A stretch of DNA of 64,000 nucleotides, from assembly GCF_039634365.2 (NCBI RefSeq), contig NZ_CP155079.2, positions 1,240,001 to 1,304,000 on the forward strand. The letters run 5' to 3'. How positions within the stretch are numbered: the stretch's first letter is position 1; every line of letters begins with the position of its first letter. The notes beneath the pieces were generated by a model. The model worked only from the letters and a program-made list of their open reading frames with translations, was not told where the DNA came from and searched no databases. This document shows positions 33,929 to 42,028 of the stretch, one piece after another. Position numbers and translations under genes: made by a program. The DNA comes from Mucilaginibacter sp. PAMB04168. GTDB lineage: Bacteria > Bacteroidota > Bacteroidia > Sphingobacteriales > Sphingobacteriaceae.

Positions 33929-35200
33929 ATGAGTGAAAGAATAATACTGGTTTGGTTTAGAAACGATTTACGGGTACAAGACAATGAAATATTGTTGGAA
34001 GCCACCCGTAAAGCCGATAAAATACTACCGGTATATTGTTTTGATCCTCATTATTTTCCGGCAGATGGTGTTCATAAAACGGGCAATTTCCGTGCGCGGT
34101 TTTTACTTGAAAGTGTGGCTGATCTGCGTAATAATCTTCGCAGCCTGGGCGGGGAGTTATTGATTGCTAACGGGAATCCGGCCGAGGTAATTCCGCAATT
34201 GGCTGAGCAGTATCAGGTAAATGAAGTATATCATCACCGTGAGGTAGCTTTTGAAGAAACTAACATCTCGGAGGAAGTAGAAGCGGCTTTATGGAAAATG
34301 AAGCTCAATCTTAAGCACTTTATTGGCCATACGCTATACCATAAAGAGGATTTACCTTTCCCTATTAAAGACATCCCCGATAGCTTTAATACCTTTAAAA
34401 AGAAAGTAGAGCGCGACAGTAATGTGCGCCCGTCGCTGGCTACGCCTGAGGTTATCCAAACACCGCCTATTGCCAATGCCGGCGAGTTACCTACCCTGGA
34501 ACAATTGGGCTTAAACGAGCCGGTTGATGATGCACGCGGGTACCGTTTCACCGGTGGCGAAACCATAGGTTGGCAACAGTTAACCGGGTTTTTTACATCG
34601 GGCAATCACGCTCCGGCTAAAGGTGGCCGTTCTACAGCCTCATCAAAACTTTCGCCGTGGCTGGCGTTAGGCTGTATTTCGCCCCGGCAGGTGTATTGGG
34701 AAATTGTAAAGCATGAACAGAACACGCACAATCATCCGCTTATGCTGGAGCTTTTGTGGCGTGATTATTTCAGGTTCATGTTTAAAAAATACAGTCGCAA
34801 GTTTTTTGACGCCGAAGGTTTTAAAAGTGAAGCGCCCGAACTGGCCGCTAACCAGGAAGAGCTTTTTGAGCAATGGAAAGCTGGCGCAACTGGCGTGCCT
34901 TTCATAGATGCCAGTATGCATGAGTTAAGCGCAACCGGCTTTATTAGTAACATAAGCAGGCAGGCGGTTTCTTATCATTTGGTAAAAACGCTTAAGGTGA
35001 ACTGGACCTGGGGGGCAAAATGGTTTGAAGAAAACCTCATTGATTACTCGCCTGCGAGTAATTGGGGTAACTGGGCTTACATTGCCGGTGTAGGCAATGA
35101 TCCGCGCGAAAACCGCTACTTTAACCCCAAAAGTCCGGCCGAACTTGATCCAAAAGGAGAGTATGCTAAAATATGGCTTGCCGAACAAAAGGTTGCTTAA
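33929..35200 (+). CDS. Cryptochrome DASH-type photolyase
   Basis: FAD- and antenna-binding flavoprotein, 423 residues; DASH members repair CPD lesions in single-stranded DNA. Visible are ILVWFRNDLRVQDNEIL, the DASH-specific VHKTGNFRARFLLESVADLR, KGGRSTASSKLSPWLALGCISPRQVY, LLWRDYFRFM, and the FAD-domain end NLIDYSPASNWGNWAYIAGVGNDPRENRYFN. The last block, with N-WG-W instead of the CPD-type SWQW, marks the DASH group. It lies 38 bases after DUF2256 and is followed by an iron-sulfur photolyase, all on the plus strand. Confidence 0.93.
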   Translation: MSERIILVWFRNDLRVQDNEILLEATRKADKILPVYCFDPHYFPADGVHKTGNFRARFLLESVADLRNNLRSLGGELLIANGNPAEVIPQLAEQYQVNEVYHHREVAFEETNISEEVEAALWKMKLNLKHFIGHTLYHKEDLPFPIKDIPDSFNTFKKKVERDSNVRPSLATPEVIQTPPIANAGELPTLEQLGLNEPVDDARGYRFTGGETIGWQQLTGFFTSGNHAPAKGGRSTASSKLSPWLALGCISPRQVYWEIVKHEQNTHNHPLMLELLWRDYFRFMFKKYSRKFFDAEGFKSEAPELAANQEELFEQWKAGATGVPFIDASMHELSATGFISNISRQAVSYHLVKTLKVNWTWGAKWFEENLIDYSPASNWGNWAYIAGVGNDPRENRYFNPKSPAELDPKGEYAKIWLAEQKVA

Positions 35201-35296
35201 TTTGAATCTGACAGGTAACTTGCTTTCTTAACAATTTCTACAACTTGATGCACTAAGTGCTTTAAAACTACAATGTGCTGTGGCTGTTATTTACGC

Positions 35297-36832
35297 ATGG
35301 CCAAAATCCTCCGTTTAATTCTTGGCGATCAGCTACACAGTAATCATAGCTGGTACAGGCAGGTTAACCCTAACGTAACCTACGTTATGCTCGAAGTGAT
35401 GCAGGAGCAGGCCTATGTAATGCACCACGTGCAAAAGATACTTGCGTTTTTTGCAGCCATGCGCAACTTTGCACACCAGCTTGCCAAGAAAGGCCACCAG
35501 GTTATTTATGTAAAGCTCGATGATGATTATAATCTGCAGGATTTCGAAAATAACATAACGCGTATAATACAAAAAGAGCAAATTACCCGCTTTGAATACC
35601 AATTACCAGATGAGTACCGGCTGGATGAGCAGCTTAAGCAAATTTGCACGCGCCTCAGTATCGAAACGGACAGTGCCGATACCGAACACTTTTTGACCGA
35701 GCGCCTGGATGTACAAAACTTTTTTGGCGGTAAAAAGCGTTACCTCATGGAAGCCTTTTACAGGCACATGCGCGAAAAATTGCACATTTTGATGAATGGC
35801 GACGAACCTTTAGGCGACCGCTGGAATTTTGACGCCGATAACCGTAAAAAGTACGATGGCAAAGTTCCGCTTGAGCCACCGTTGTTATACAACCATGATG
35901 TAAGCAGTCTTAAGGGTATGATTGACCAGATGAAGGTGCGATATTTTGGCGAGGTAGACGCCGCGCATTTGGTTTGGCCGCTTTCGCGGCAAGAGGCCTT
36001 CAAATCGCTCGATTACTTTTGTGAGCACCTGTTGCCGCATTTTGGAACCTATGAGGATGCGATGTTGCAGGAGCATATCAGCTTGTTTCATTCGCGCATG
36101 TCGTTTGCGCAAAATGTTAAATTAATATCACCGGTAGAGATCGTGACCCAGGTGCTGCAGCATTACCAGCACAATAAAGATGTGATTAGTTTGGCGCAGG
36201 TTGAAGGTTACATTAGGCAGGTGATTGGCTGGCGCGAGTTTATGCGGGGTATATATTGGGCTCATATGCCTGGGTATGATGAAAAGAACTTTTTTAACCA
36301 TCAAACCGAAATTCCGCACTGGTTTTGGGATGGCAAAACCAAAATGAACTGCCTGAATAAATGCATCGGCCAATCGCTTAATGAGGCATGGGCACACCAC
36401 ATACAGCGTTTAATGGTTATTGGTAATTTTTGCCTGCTGGCCGGTATTGATCCTGATGATGTAGACGCCTGGTACCTGGGCATTTATATTGATGCCATAC
36501 AATGGGTAGAGATTACTAACACCCGGGGCATGAGCCAGTTTGCCGATGGCGGCATCATAGGGTCAAAGCCCTATGTGGCATCTGCAGCCTACATTAACAA
36601 AATGAGCGACTACTGCAAGCATTGCCATTACGATTATAAAAAGAAAACAGGAGATAAGGCTTGCCCATACAATAGCCTGTATTGGAACTTTTTTGACCGC
36701 AATGCGGAAAAGTTGCAAAACAATCCTCGCATAGGTATGGCTTATGTTACTCTCAAAAAAATGAAGCCTGATGAGAAAGAAAAGATTATGCAGCAGGCCG
36801 AAACCTATCTGGATGATTTAAACAATCTATAA
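35297..36832 (+). CDS. Iron-sulfur bacterial cryptochrome/(6-4) photolyase (PhrB/CryB type)
   Basis: A 511-residue flavoprotein of the FeS-BCP group, which repairs (6-4) photoproducts in Agrobacterium PhrB. It opens with LRLILGDQLHSNHSW. The four [4Fe-4S] cysteines are Cys352, Cys440, Cys443 and Cys456; their spacing (88, 3, 13) equals that of PhrB (350, 438, 441, 454). The neighbouring AWAHHIQRLMV holds the His pair of the DNA-lesion pocket. WVEITNTRGMSQFADGG is the FAD end. An upstream ATG at 35273 would add eight residues, including three cysteines, with no family support. It is the third photolyase-family gene in 10 kb. Confidence 0.92.
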   Translation: MAKILRLILGDQLHSNHSWYRQVNPNVTYVMLEVMQEQAYVMHHVQKILAFFAAMRNFAHQLAKKGHQVIYVKLDDDYNLQDFENNITRIIQKEQITRFEYQLPDEYRLDEQLKQICTRLSIETDSADTEHFLTERLDVQNFFGGKKRYLMEAFYRHMREKLHILMNGDEPLGDRWNFDADNRKKYDGKVPLEPPLLYNHDVSSLKGMIDQMKVRYFGEVDAAHLVWPLSRQEAFKSLDYFCEHLLPHFGTYEDAMLQEHISLFHSRMSFAQNVKLISPVEIVTQVLQHYQHNKDVISLAQVEGYIRQVIGWREFMRGIYWAHMPGYDEKNFFNHQTEIPHWFWDGKTKMNCLNKCIGQSLNEAWAHHIQRLMVIGNFCLLAGIDPDDVDAWYLGIYIDAIQWVEITNTRGMSQFADGGIIGSKPYVASAAYINKMSDYCKHCHYDYKKKTGDKACPYNSLYWNFFDRNAEKLQNNPRIGMAYVTLKKMKPDEKEKIMQQAETYLDDLNNL

Positions 36833-36900
36833 TTTCAAAGCGCATCCTTCATCACTGTTGTTACAATACACTTAGCGTTGTAAATACCTTATTAAACCCT

Positions 36901-36916
36901 ATAAGCAGCTGCTTAT
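36901..36916. promoter_or_regulatory. Perfect 16-base palindrome, possible operator
   Basis: ATAAGCAGCTGCTTAT is exactly self-complementary and lies in the 295-base spacer between the iron-sulfur photolyase and the cytosolic subtilase. Possible binding site or small hairpin; no other copy was noticed. The rest of this spacer is AT-rich and shows no clear promoter box. Confidence 0.35.
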
Positions 36917-37127
36917 GCCCCGGTGAGTAAGGGCTATTACTGTGCATTCTACGCCTTTTTGTGTAAAAAATTTTACGCTGACTTTGTTTTAAAAATGACG
37001 AGTGGTAGCTATATGATATGCAGAATATAGCCGATAGCTTTATGATTAATTGGAGAGGGATGAAGTGAGGTATCTGCCGCATAAATTAATCTAAAATCAA
37101 TTATAAATTTTATTAAATCAATTAGTT

Positions 37128-38495
37128 ATGAAGAATGGAATGGAGACAAATGGTGTTCATGAAGAAGTGGAATACACCGGCAGATACCTCATTTTGTTAC
37201 CCGATAAAAACTCGGAAAATCACGTAAAAAGTTTGAACGAAGCCTCTGGTTTAAACCTGCTCAGTTCAACAGAATTTGAGAACGAAATTTTTACCGAGGA
37301 AGACCTGGCCGGCTCGGATGGTATTGTGCTGGATAAACTGGGTATTGCCATTGTAAACTCAGTGCCCGATCAACTGATGGGCATTAGCGCATTGGGTACA
37401 GATGAAAATCCGGTAATTGTGGAGCCAGAACGTGTGGTGTATGCGTTTGGCAATAACTTAAATCAAAATTATTTAAAAGGTTATGTTGATGCCGTAAATA
37501 ATATGGCTTCGGAGCTTTTACTGGAAGAAGAAACCGAAAGCGACGGAGAAAGTACAGTAGAATCGGTTGGCAGCACCTGGGGGTTGCAGGCAACAAATGT
37601 TATACCTACCATTCTTTTAAGAAAGTATTCGGGCCAGGGCATTAAAGTAGCCGTGTTGGATACCGGATTTGAATTTAATCACCCCGATTTTGCCGGTCGA
37701 AACATTATTCAACAAAGTTTTGTCTCCGGCCAAACCAGTGCCGATGGGCATGGACATGGCACCCATTGCATTGGTACGTCCTGTGGCCCGTTAAACGTAG
37801 TAAATTCTCCGCAACCCCGGTATGGTATAGCCTATAATGCGTCTATCTGCGTAGGCAAAGTTTTAAGTAATGCTGGCAGTGGCGCCGACGGTGGTATTTT
37901 AGCGGGTATTAACTGGGCCGTTTCACAAGGTTGTGCGGTAATTAGCATGTCGCTTGGCGCACCTACCAATGCCAGTGCTTATTCGGCTATTTTTGAAACA
38001 GCCGCCGCCCGTGCGCTTAGTTTAGGTAGTTTAATCGTTGCCGCCGCCGGTAATGATTCTAACCGTGCAGGCGGGGCAATTAAGCCGGTTAGCCACCCCG
38101 CCAATTGTCCTTCCATTATGGCTGTTGGTGCCTTAGACAGCAACATGAAAGTAGCTAATTTTTCCAACGGCGGTATATTTACCCCTCAGGGTTCGGTAGA
38201 TATTTCGGGGCCGGGTGTTGGGGTGTTTTCATCCACTAAACTGCCAACCAAATATGCTACCATGAACGGAACCAGTATGGCAACGCCGCATGTTGCTGGT
38301 ATTGCTGCGCTTTGGGCAGAATCTGCAGGCGTAAGAGGTGCCGCATTATGGAACAAACTAATACAAACTGCAAAAAGGCTGAATTTGCCTGCCCGTGATG
38401 TAGGCGCCGGGTTGGTTCAGGCTCCTTCAAAATCGATATTAGTGCCAACACCGATATTTACACCTAAATTGCCACACAACTTAGAAGAAGCATAG
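37128..38495 (+). CDS. Subtilisin-family (S8) protease without visible signal peptide
   Basis: A 455-residue serine endopeptidase. Catalytic residues: Asp178 (VAVLDTGFEFNHP), His210 (GHGHGTHCIGT), Asn309 (AAAGND), Ser383 (NGTSMATPHVAG). The first 150 residues form an acidic propeptide-like region: YTGRYLILLPDKN, a helix, GIAIVNS and VIVEPERVVYAFG read like the strand-helix-strand-strand-helix-strand order of an I9 prodomain. There is no signal peptide, membrane helix or type IX sorting domain, unlike the big subtilase at 15.7 kb, so it may act inside the cell. Its stop is 4 bases before a small propeptide-like gene. Confidence 0.92.
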   Translation: MKNGMETNGVHEEVEYTGRYLILLPDKNSENHVKSLNEASGLNLLSSTEFENEIFTEEDLAGSDGIVLDKLGIAIVNSVPDQLMGISALGTDENPVIVEPERVVYAFGNNLNQNYLKGYVDAVNNMASELLLEEETESDGESTVESVGSTWGLQATNVIPTILLRKYSGQGIKVAVLDTGFEFNHPDFAGRNIIQQSFVSGQTSADGHGHGTHCIGTSCGPLNVVNSPQPRYGIAYNASICVGKVLSNAGSGADGGILAGINWAVSQGCAVISMSLGAPTNASAYSAIFETAAARALSLGSLIVAAAGNDSNRAGGAIKPVSHPANCPSIMAVGALDSNMKVANFSNGGIFTPQGSVDISGPGVGVFSSTKLPTKYATMNGTSMATPHVAGIAALWAESAGVRGAALWNKLIQTAKRLNLPARDVGAGLVQAPSKSILVPTPIFTPKLPHNLEEA

Positions 38496-38499
38496 CCAT

Positions 38500-38703
38500 A
38501 TGAAAACTTACCTGGTAAGTACAGACCCGGACATGTTCAATGCGGTTGTTTCAGCATTGAAGCAGCAGGGTATAGCTATCACCAAACAAATGGATGTAAT
38601 TGCCATCTTGTCGGTTTCTTGCCGGCCAGATCAGAAAGCAATTGTAGAGCAGATACCTGGCGTAATGGCAGTAGAGGAGGAAGGAACATCCTTCGCGCTG
38701 TAA
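38500..38703 (+). CDS. Free-standing I9 propeptide-like protein (putative protease chaperone/inhibitor)
   Basis: A 67-residue cytosolic-looking protein. Sequence order is strand (KTYLVST), helix (DMFNAVVSALKQQG), strand (ITKQMDVIAILSVS), helix (RPDQKAIVEQIPG), strand (VMAVEEEG). KTYLV..., ITKQMDVIAI and IPGVMAVEEEG align by eye with subtilisin propeptides (KYIVGFK, VQKQFKYVDAA, PSVAYVEED). In that family the C-terminal tail enters the active site of the protease. Here it is a separate gene 4 bases behind an S8 protease, so I infer a folding helper or inhibitor of that protease. Tail: GTSFAL. Confidence 0.75.
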   Translation: MKTYLVSTDPDMFNAVVSALKQQGIAITKQMDVIAILSVSCRPDQKAIVEQIPGVMAVEEEGTSFAL

Positions 38704-38766
38704 TTAGTGTCAAAGCTTAGGCGCATGTTAAAAAGCTATTTATTAGCCATTACAAAAATTATATGC

Positions 38767-38801
38767 AAAAGGGGTTGCCGGCAAACCGGTAATCCCTTTT
38801 T
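38767..38801 (+). terminator. Terminator after the protease/propeptide pair
   Basis: AAAAGGGGTTGCCGG pairs with CCGGTAATCCCTTTT (two G-U pairs) around CAAA-type loop and ends in TTTTT, 63 bases after the small gene. Confidence 0.85.
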
Positions 38802-38866
38802 CTATAAATAAAAGAGGGCTTCAATAGTAGCCCATTTAGGTAGCTCCTTAATTTGCCATAAAATAT

Positions 38867-38946
38867 GTTAGGGTAGTAGCAGATACCGGCCTTTGGTTAA
38901 GGCTGCAGGCGTATAAGCGGATGACCAGGCTTACCGAGAAACGCCC
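38867..38946 (+). repeat. Structured intergenic repeat, copy B
   Basis: About 80 bases matching copy A (24593-24675) in the same orientation. The inner hairpin is GGCCTT (38888-38893) with AAGGCT (38899-38904), loop TGGTT; relative to copy A a U-G pair is C-G and a G-C pair is G-U, so pairing is kept. It sits after a terminator and before the odhA promoter. Confidence 0.7.
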
Positions 38947-39068
38947 AATGAGGCTTAATTACTTGTCTGCTTAACACTAAACTTGAAAAATCATGTCTGC
39001 AAATGCCATAATATACAAAAAACAAAACCAAAAGCAAATTAAACCGTGTAACTTACATCTTATATTCT

Positions 39069-39076
39069 TAGTTTTG
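39069..39076 (+). promoter_or_regulatory. Candidate -7 box for odhA
   Basis: TAGTTTTG matches TAnnTTTG exactly, 25 bases before the ATG at 39102. No clear -33 TTG was found at the right distance. Confidence 0.5.
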
Positions 39077-39101
39077 TACCGTTTTACAGATTGGTATTCA
39101 G

Positions 39102-41912
39102 ATGGATCGTCTCACTTATGTTAATAGCGGAAACGCTGCCTATATAGATTCCTTATACGAAGCATATAAACAAGACCCCGAATCGGTTGATTACGGGTGG
39201 CAAAAATTCTTTGAAGGCTTCGATTTTGGACAAGGATCAGCACCTAAAACTGCAGATGCAGCTAATGCAGGTGCTCCCGAGCATGTTTTAAAAGAAATAA
39301 ACGTGCTGAACATGATAAACGGGTACCGTACACGCGGGCACTTGTTTACTAAAACCAACCCCGTTCGCGAGCGTCGCAAATATTTTCCGGGCAAAGAACT
39401 GGAAACCTTTGGCCTTACCGAAGCGGATATGGAAACTGTGTTTAACGCCGGTGTTGAAGTAGGCATTGGGCCTGCTAAGCTGCGCGATATTCGCCAACTG
39501 CTGGAAGACACTTACTGCCAGTCTATAGGTGCGGAGTACAAATACATCCGTAATCCTATAAAAGCCAAATGGTTTGAAGCGCGCATGGAAACCAAGCGCA
39601 ACCAGCCATCCTTTACAAAAGAAGAAAAAACACGCATGCTTAAAAAGCTGAACGAAGCCGTAGGTTTCGAGAACTTTTTAGGTACTAAATTCTTAGGCCA
39701 GAAGCGTTTTTCTTTGGAAGGAGCAGAAGCGTTGATCCCGGCACTTGATTCGGTTATTGAAAAAGGTGCACAATTGGGCATTGATGAGTTTACCATTGGT
39801 ATGGCTCACCGTGGCCGTTTAAATGTTTTGGCCAATATAATGGGCAAAACCTACAAAGAGATTTTTTCAGAGTTCGAAGGCAAGAACTATGATATGGAAT
39901 CGTCATTTGGTGGCGATGTGAAATATCACCTTGGTTTTTCTACAGATGTTCAAACTTCGGCTAATAAAACCATACACCTGAGCCTATGCCCTAATCCATC
40001 GCACCTGGAAACAGTTGGACCGGTGGTTGAAGGCATCACTCGTGCTAAGATTGACGCCAAGTATAATGGCGATCATGATAAGATTGCACCTATTTTAATT
40101 CATGGCGATGCTTCTGTAGCAGGCCAGGGCATTATATATGAGGTGCTGCAAATGGAAAAACTGGATGGTTATAAAACCGGTGGTACTGTTCACCTGGTTA
40201 TTAACAACCAAATTGGTTTTACCACCAACTATAAGGATGCACGCTCGAGCACTTATTGTACGGATATTGCCAAAACGGTACTATCACCGGTTTTTCACGT
40301 AAACGGTGATGATGTCGAGGCCCTGGTTTATGTGATTAACATGGCTATGGAGTACCGTCAGGAGTTTAACGAAGACGTGTTTATTGATATTTTGTGCTAC
40401 CGCAGATTTGGCCACAACGAGTCTGACGAGCCTAAGTTTACACAGCCTACTTTATATAAGGCTATTGAAGCGCATCCAAATCCACGCGAAATTTATTACC
40501 AGAAGTTACTGGCCGAAGGCAGCATTGATGCTGAGACCGCTAAACAAATGGAAAAAGCTTTCAAGGATTTGTTGCAGAAACAACTGGACGAAACCAAGGC
40601 CGAAGCCCGCGTACAGGGTAGTAACCCAATGTTTGCCGGTTCATGGCAAGGTTTGCATTTACCTACCAAAGAGGAGGTTTATGCCACTACCGATACTGCG
40701 GTAAGTGAAGCTGACCTGCTGGCCATAGGCCAAAGGTTAACCGAACTGCCGTCTGATAAGAAGTTCTTCAAGAAAATTGAGAAATTATTTGAGGACCGCC
40801 GTAAAATGGTGAACGAAACCAAAACTTTTGACTGGGCTATGGGCGAGTTAATGGCTTATGGTACTTTGTTAAAAGAAGGCCACCCGGTTAGGCTAAGTGG
40901 TGAGGACGTTAAGCGCGGAACCTTTTCACACCGCCATGCTGTGGTTACCCTGCCCGATACCGACGAAGAATATACACCGTTAGATACCTTGGGTACTGAG
41001 GCTAAATTGTCTATTTACAATTCATTACTTTCGGAATATGGTGTTTTAGGTTTTGATTACGGTTATGCCCTGGCCAATCCTAATGCGCTAACTATTTGGG
41101 AAGCTCAGTTTGGCGACTTTGTTAACGGCGCTCAAATTATAGTTGACCAATATTTGGTAAGTGCCGAAACTAAATGGCAACGTGGTAACGGTTTGGTAAT
41201 GTTATTGCCACACGGTTATGAAGGCCAGGGACCTGAGCACTCATCTGCACGTATTGAGCGTTTTATGGAGCTTTGTGCCGATAATAACATTCAGGTAGCC
41301 AACTGTACCACGCCAGCTAACTTCTTCCACATCTTACGCCGTCAGTTGCACCGCGATTTCCGTAAGCCATTGGTGATCTTCTCACCAAAAAGCTTACTGC
41401 GTCACCCGGCTTGTGTGTCTAAAATTGAAGAATTTACACAAGGTAAATTCCAGGAACTGATTGATGACAGCTTTACCACAGATGCTAAAAAAGTAAAACG
41501 CGTACTGTTCTGCAGTGGCAAAATTTATTACGAACTGTTAGATAAACAACAGGCCGACAAACGCGACGATGTTGCCATTGTACGTGTGGAGCAATTATAT
41601 CCAACACCTGTATTGGAAATGGAAGCTGTTAAGGCTAAATACAGCAACGCTAAAGAGTTTTTCTGGGTACAGGAAGAGCCTGAGAACATGGGTGCATGGC
41701 CTTACATGCTGCGCAAGTTCCGCAAAGGTGATTTGCAGCTCGACGTAATTTCACGTAAAGAATCATCGAGCCCTGCCACTGGTTACGCCAAGCAACACGC
41801 CTCGCAGCAATTGTACATTATTGGCAAAGCTTTCGAAGCGCCGGTGAGCCAGAACCAAAAAGAAAAAGTAAAATCAATAGCCAACAAAATGGCTGAAACT
41901 AACGCAGACTAA
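39102..41912 (+). CDS. odhA: 2-oxoglutarate dehydrogenase E1 component
   Basis: Thiamine-diphosphate enzyme of the citric acid cycle that decarboxylates 2-oxoglutarate and passes the succinyl group to E2, 936 residues. Visible are the N-terminal E2-binding start SGNAAYIDSLYEAYKQDPESVDYGWQKFF, GMAHRGRLNVLANI, LSLCPNPSHLE, the TDP-binding HGDASVAGQGIIYE with NNQIGFTTN, and RRFGHNESDEP; the second half has LPHGYEGQGPEHSSARIERF. All are typical of OdhA/SucA. odhB follows after 116 bases. Confidence 0.98.
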   Translation: MDRLTYVNSGNAAYIDSLYEAYKQDPESVDYGWQKFFEGFDFGQGSAPKTADAANAGAPEHVLKEINVLNMINGYRTRGHLFTKTNPVRERRKYFPGKELETFGLTEADMETVFNAGVEVGIGPAKLRDIRQLLEDTYCQSIGAEYKYIRNPIKAKWFEARMETKRNQPSFTKEEKTRMLKKLNEAVGFENFLGTKFLGQKRFSLEGAEALIPALDSVIEKGAQLGIDEFTIGMAHRGRLNVLANIMGKTYKEIFSEFEGKNYDMESSFGGDVKYHLGFSTDVQTSANKTIHLSLCPNPSHLETVGPVVEGITRAKIDAKYNGDHDKIAPILIHGDASVAGQGIIYEVLQMEKLDGYKTGGTVHLVINNQIGFTTNYKDARSSTYCTDIAKTVLSPVFHVNGDDVEALVYVINMAMEYRQEFNEDVFIDILCYRRFGHNESDEPKFTQPTLYKAIEAHPNPREIYYQKLLAEGSIDAETAKQMEKAFKDLLQKQLDETKAEARVQGSNPMFAGSWQGLHLPTKEEVYATTDTAVSEADLLAIGQRLTELPSDKKFFKKIEKLFEDRRKMVNETKTFDWAMGELMAYGTLLKEGHPVRLSGEDVKRGTFSHRHAVVTLPDTDEEYTPLDTLGTEAKLSIYNSLLSEYGVLGFDYGYALANPNALTIWEAQFGDFVNGAQIIVDQYLVSAETKWQRGNGLVMLLPHGYEGQGPEHSSARIERFMELCADNNIQVANCTTPANFFHILRRQLHRDFRKPLVIFSPKSLLRHPACVSKIEEFTQGKFQELIDDSFTTDAKKVKRVLFCSGKIYYELLDKQQADKRDDVAIVRVEQLYPTPVLEMEAVKAKYSNAKEFFWVQEEPENMGAWPYMLRKFRKGDLQLDVISRKESSSPATGYAKQHASQQLYIIGKAFEAPVSQNQKEKVKSIANKMAETNAD

Positions 41913-41926
41913 AACAGTAGCCAGAG

Positions 41927-41989
41927 GCCGGTTGGGAGGGCGGGGAATAAAAGATTTTAACTTTTTATTCCGGCAAACTCGCAACCGGC
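41927..41989. repeat. Nested inverted repeat in the odhA-odhB spacer
   Basis: Outer arms GCCGGTTG (41927-41934) and CAACCGGC (41982-41989) enclose inner arms GGAATAAAA (41944-41952) and TTTTATTCC (41963-41971). The RNA could fold into a long interrupted hairpin 15 bases after the odhA stop, perhaps stabilising or separating the two messages. Confidence 0.65.
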
Positions 41990-42028
41990 ATCTTAGCTCC
42001 TAAATAAAACCTACAACATATAAAAAAT

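Larger units (their letters stand above)
38704..39101. other. 398-base spacer between the protease pair and odhA
   Basis: Holds a terminator at 38767-38801, repeat copy B at 38867-38946 and a -7 box at 39069-39076. No coding signal was seen in the remaining sequence. Confidence 0.7.
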
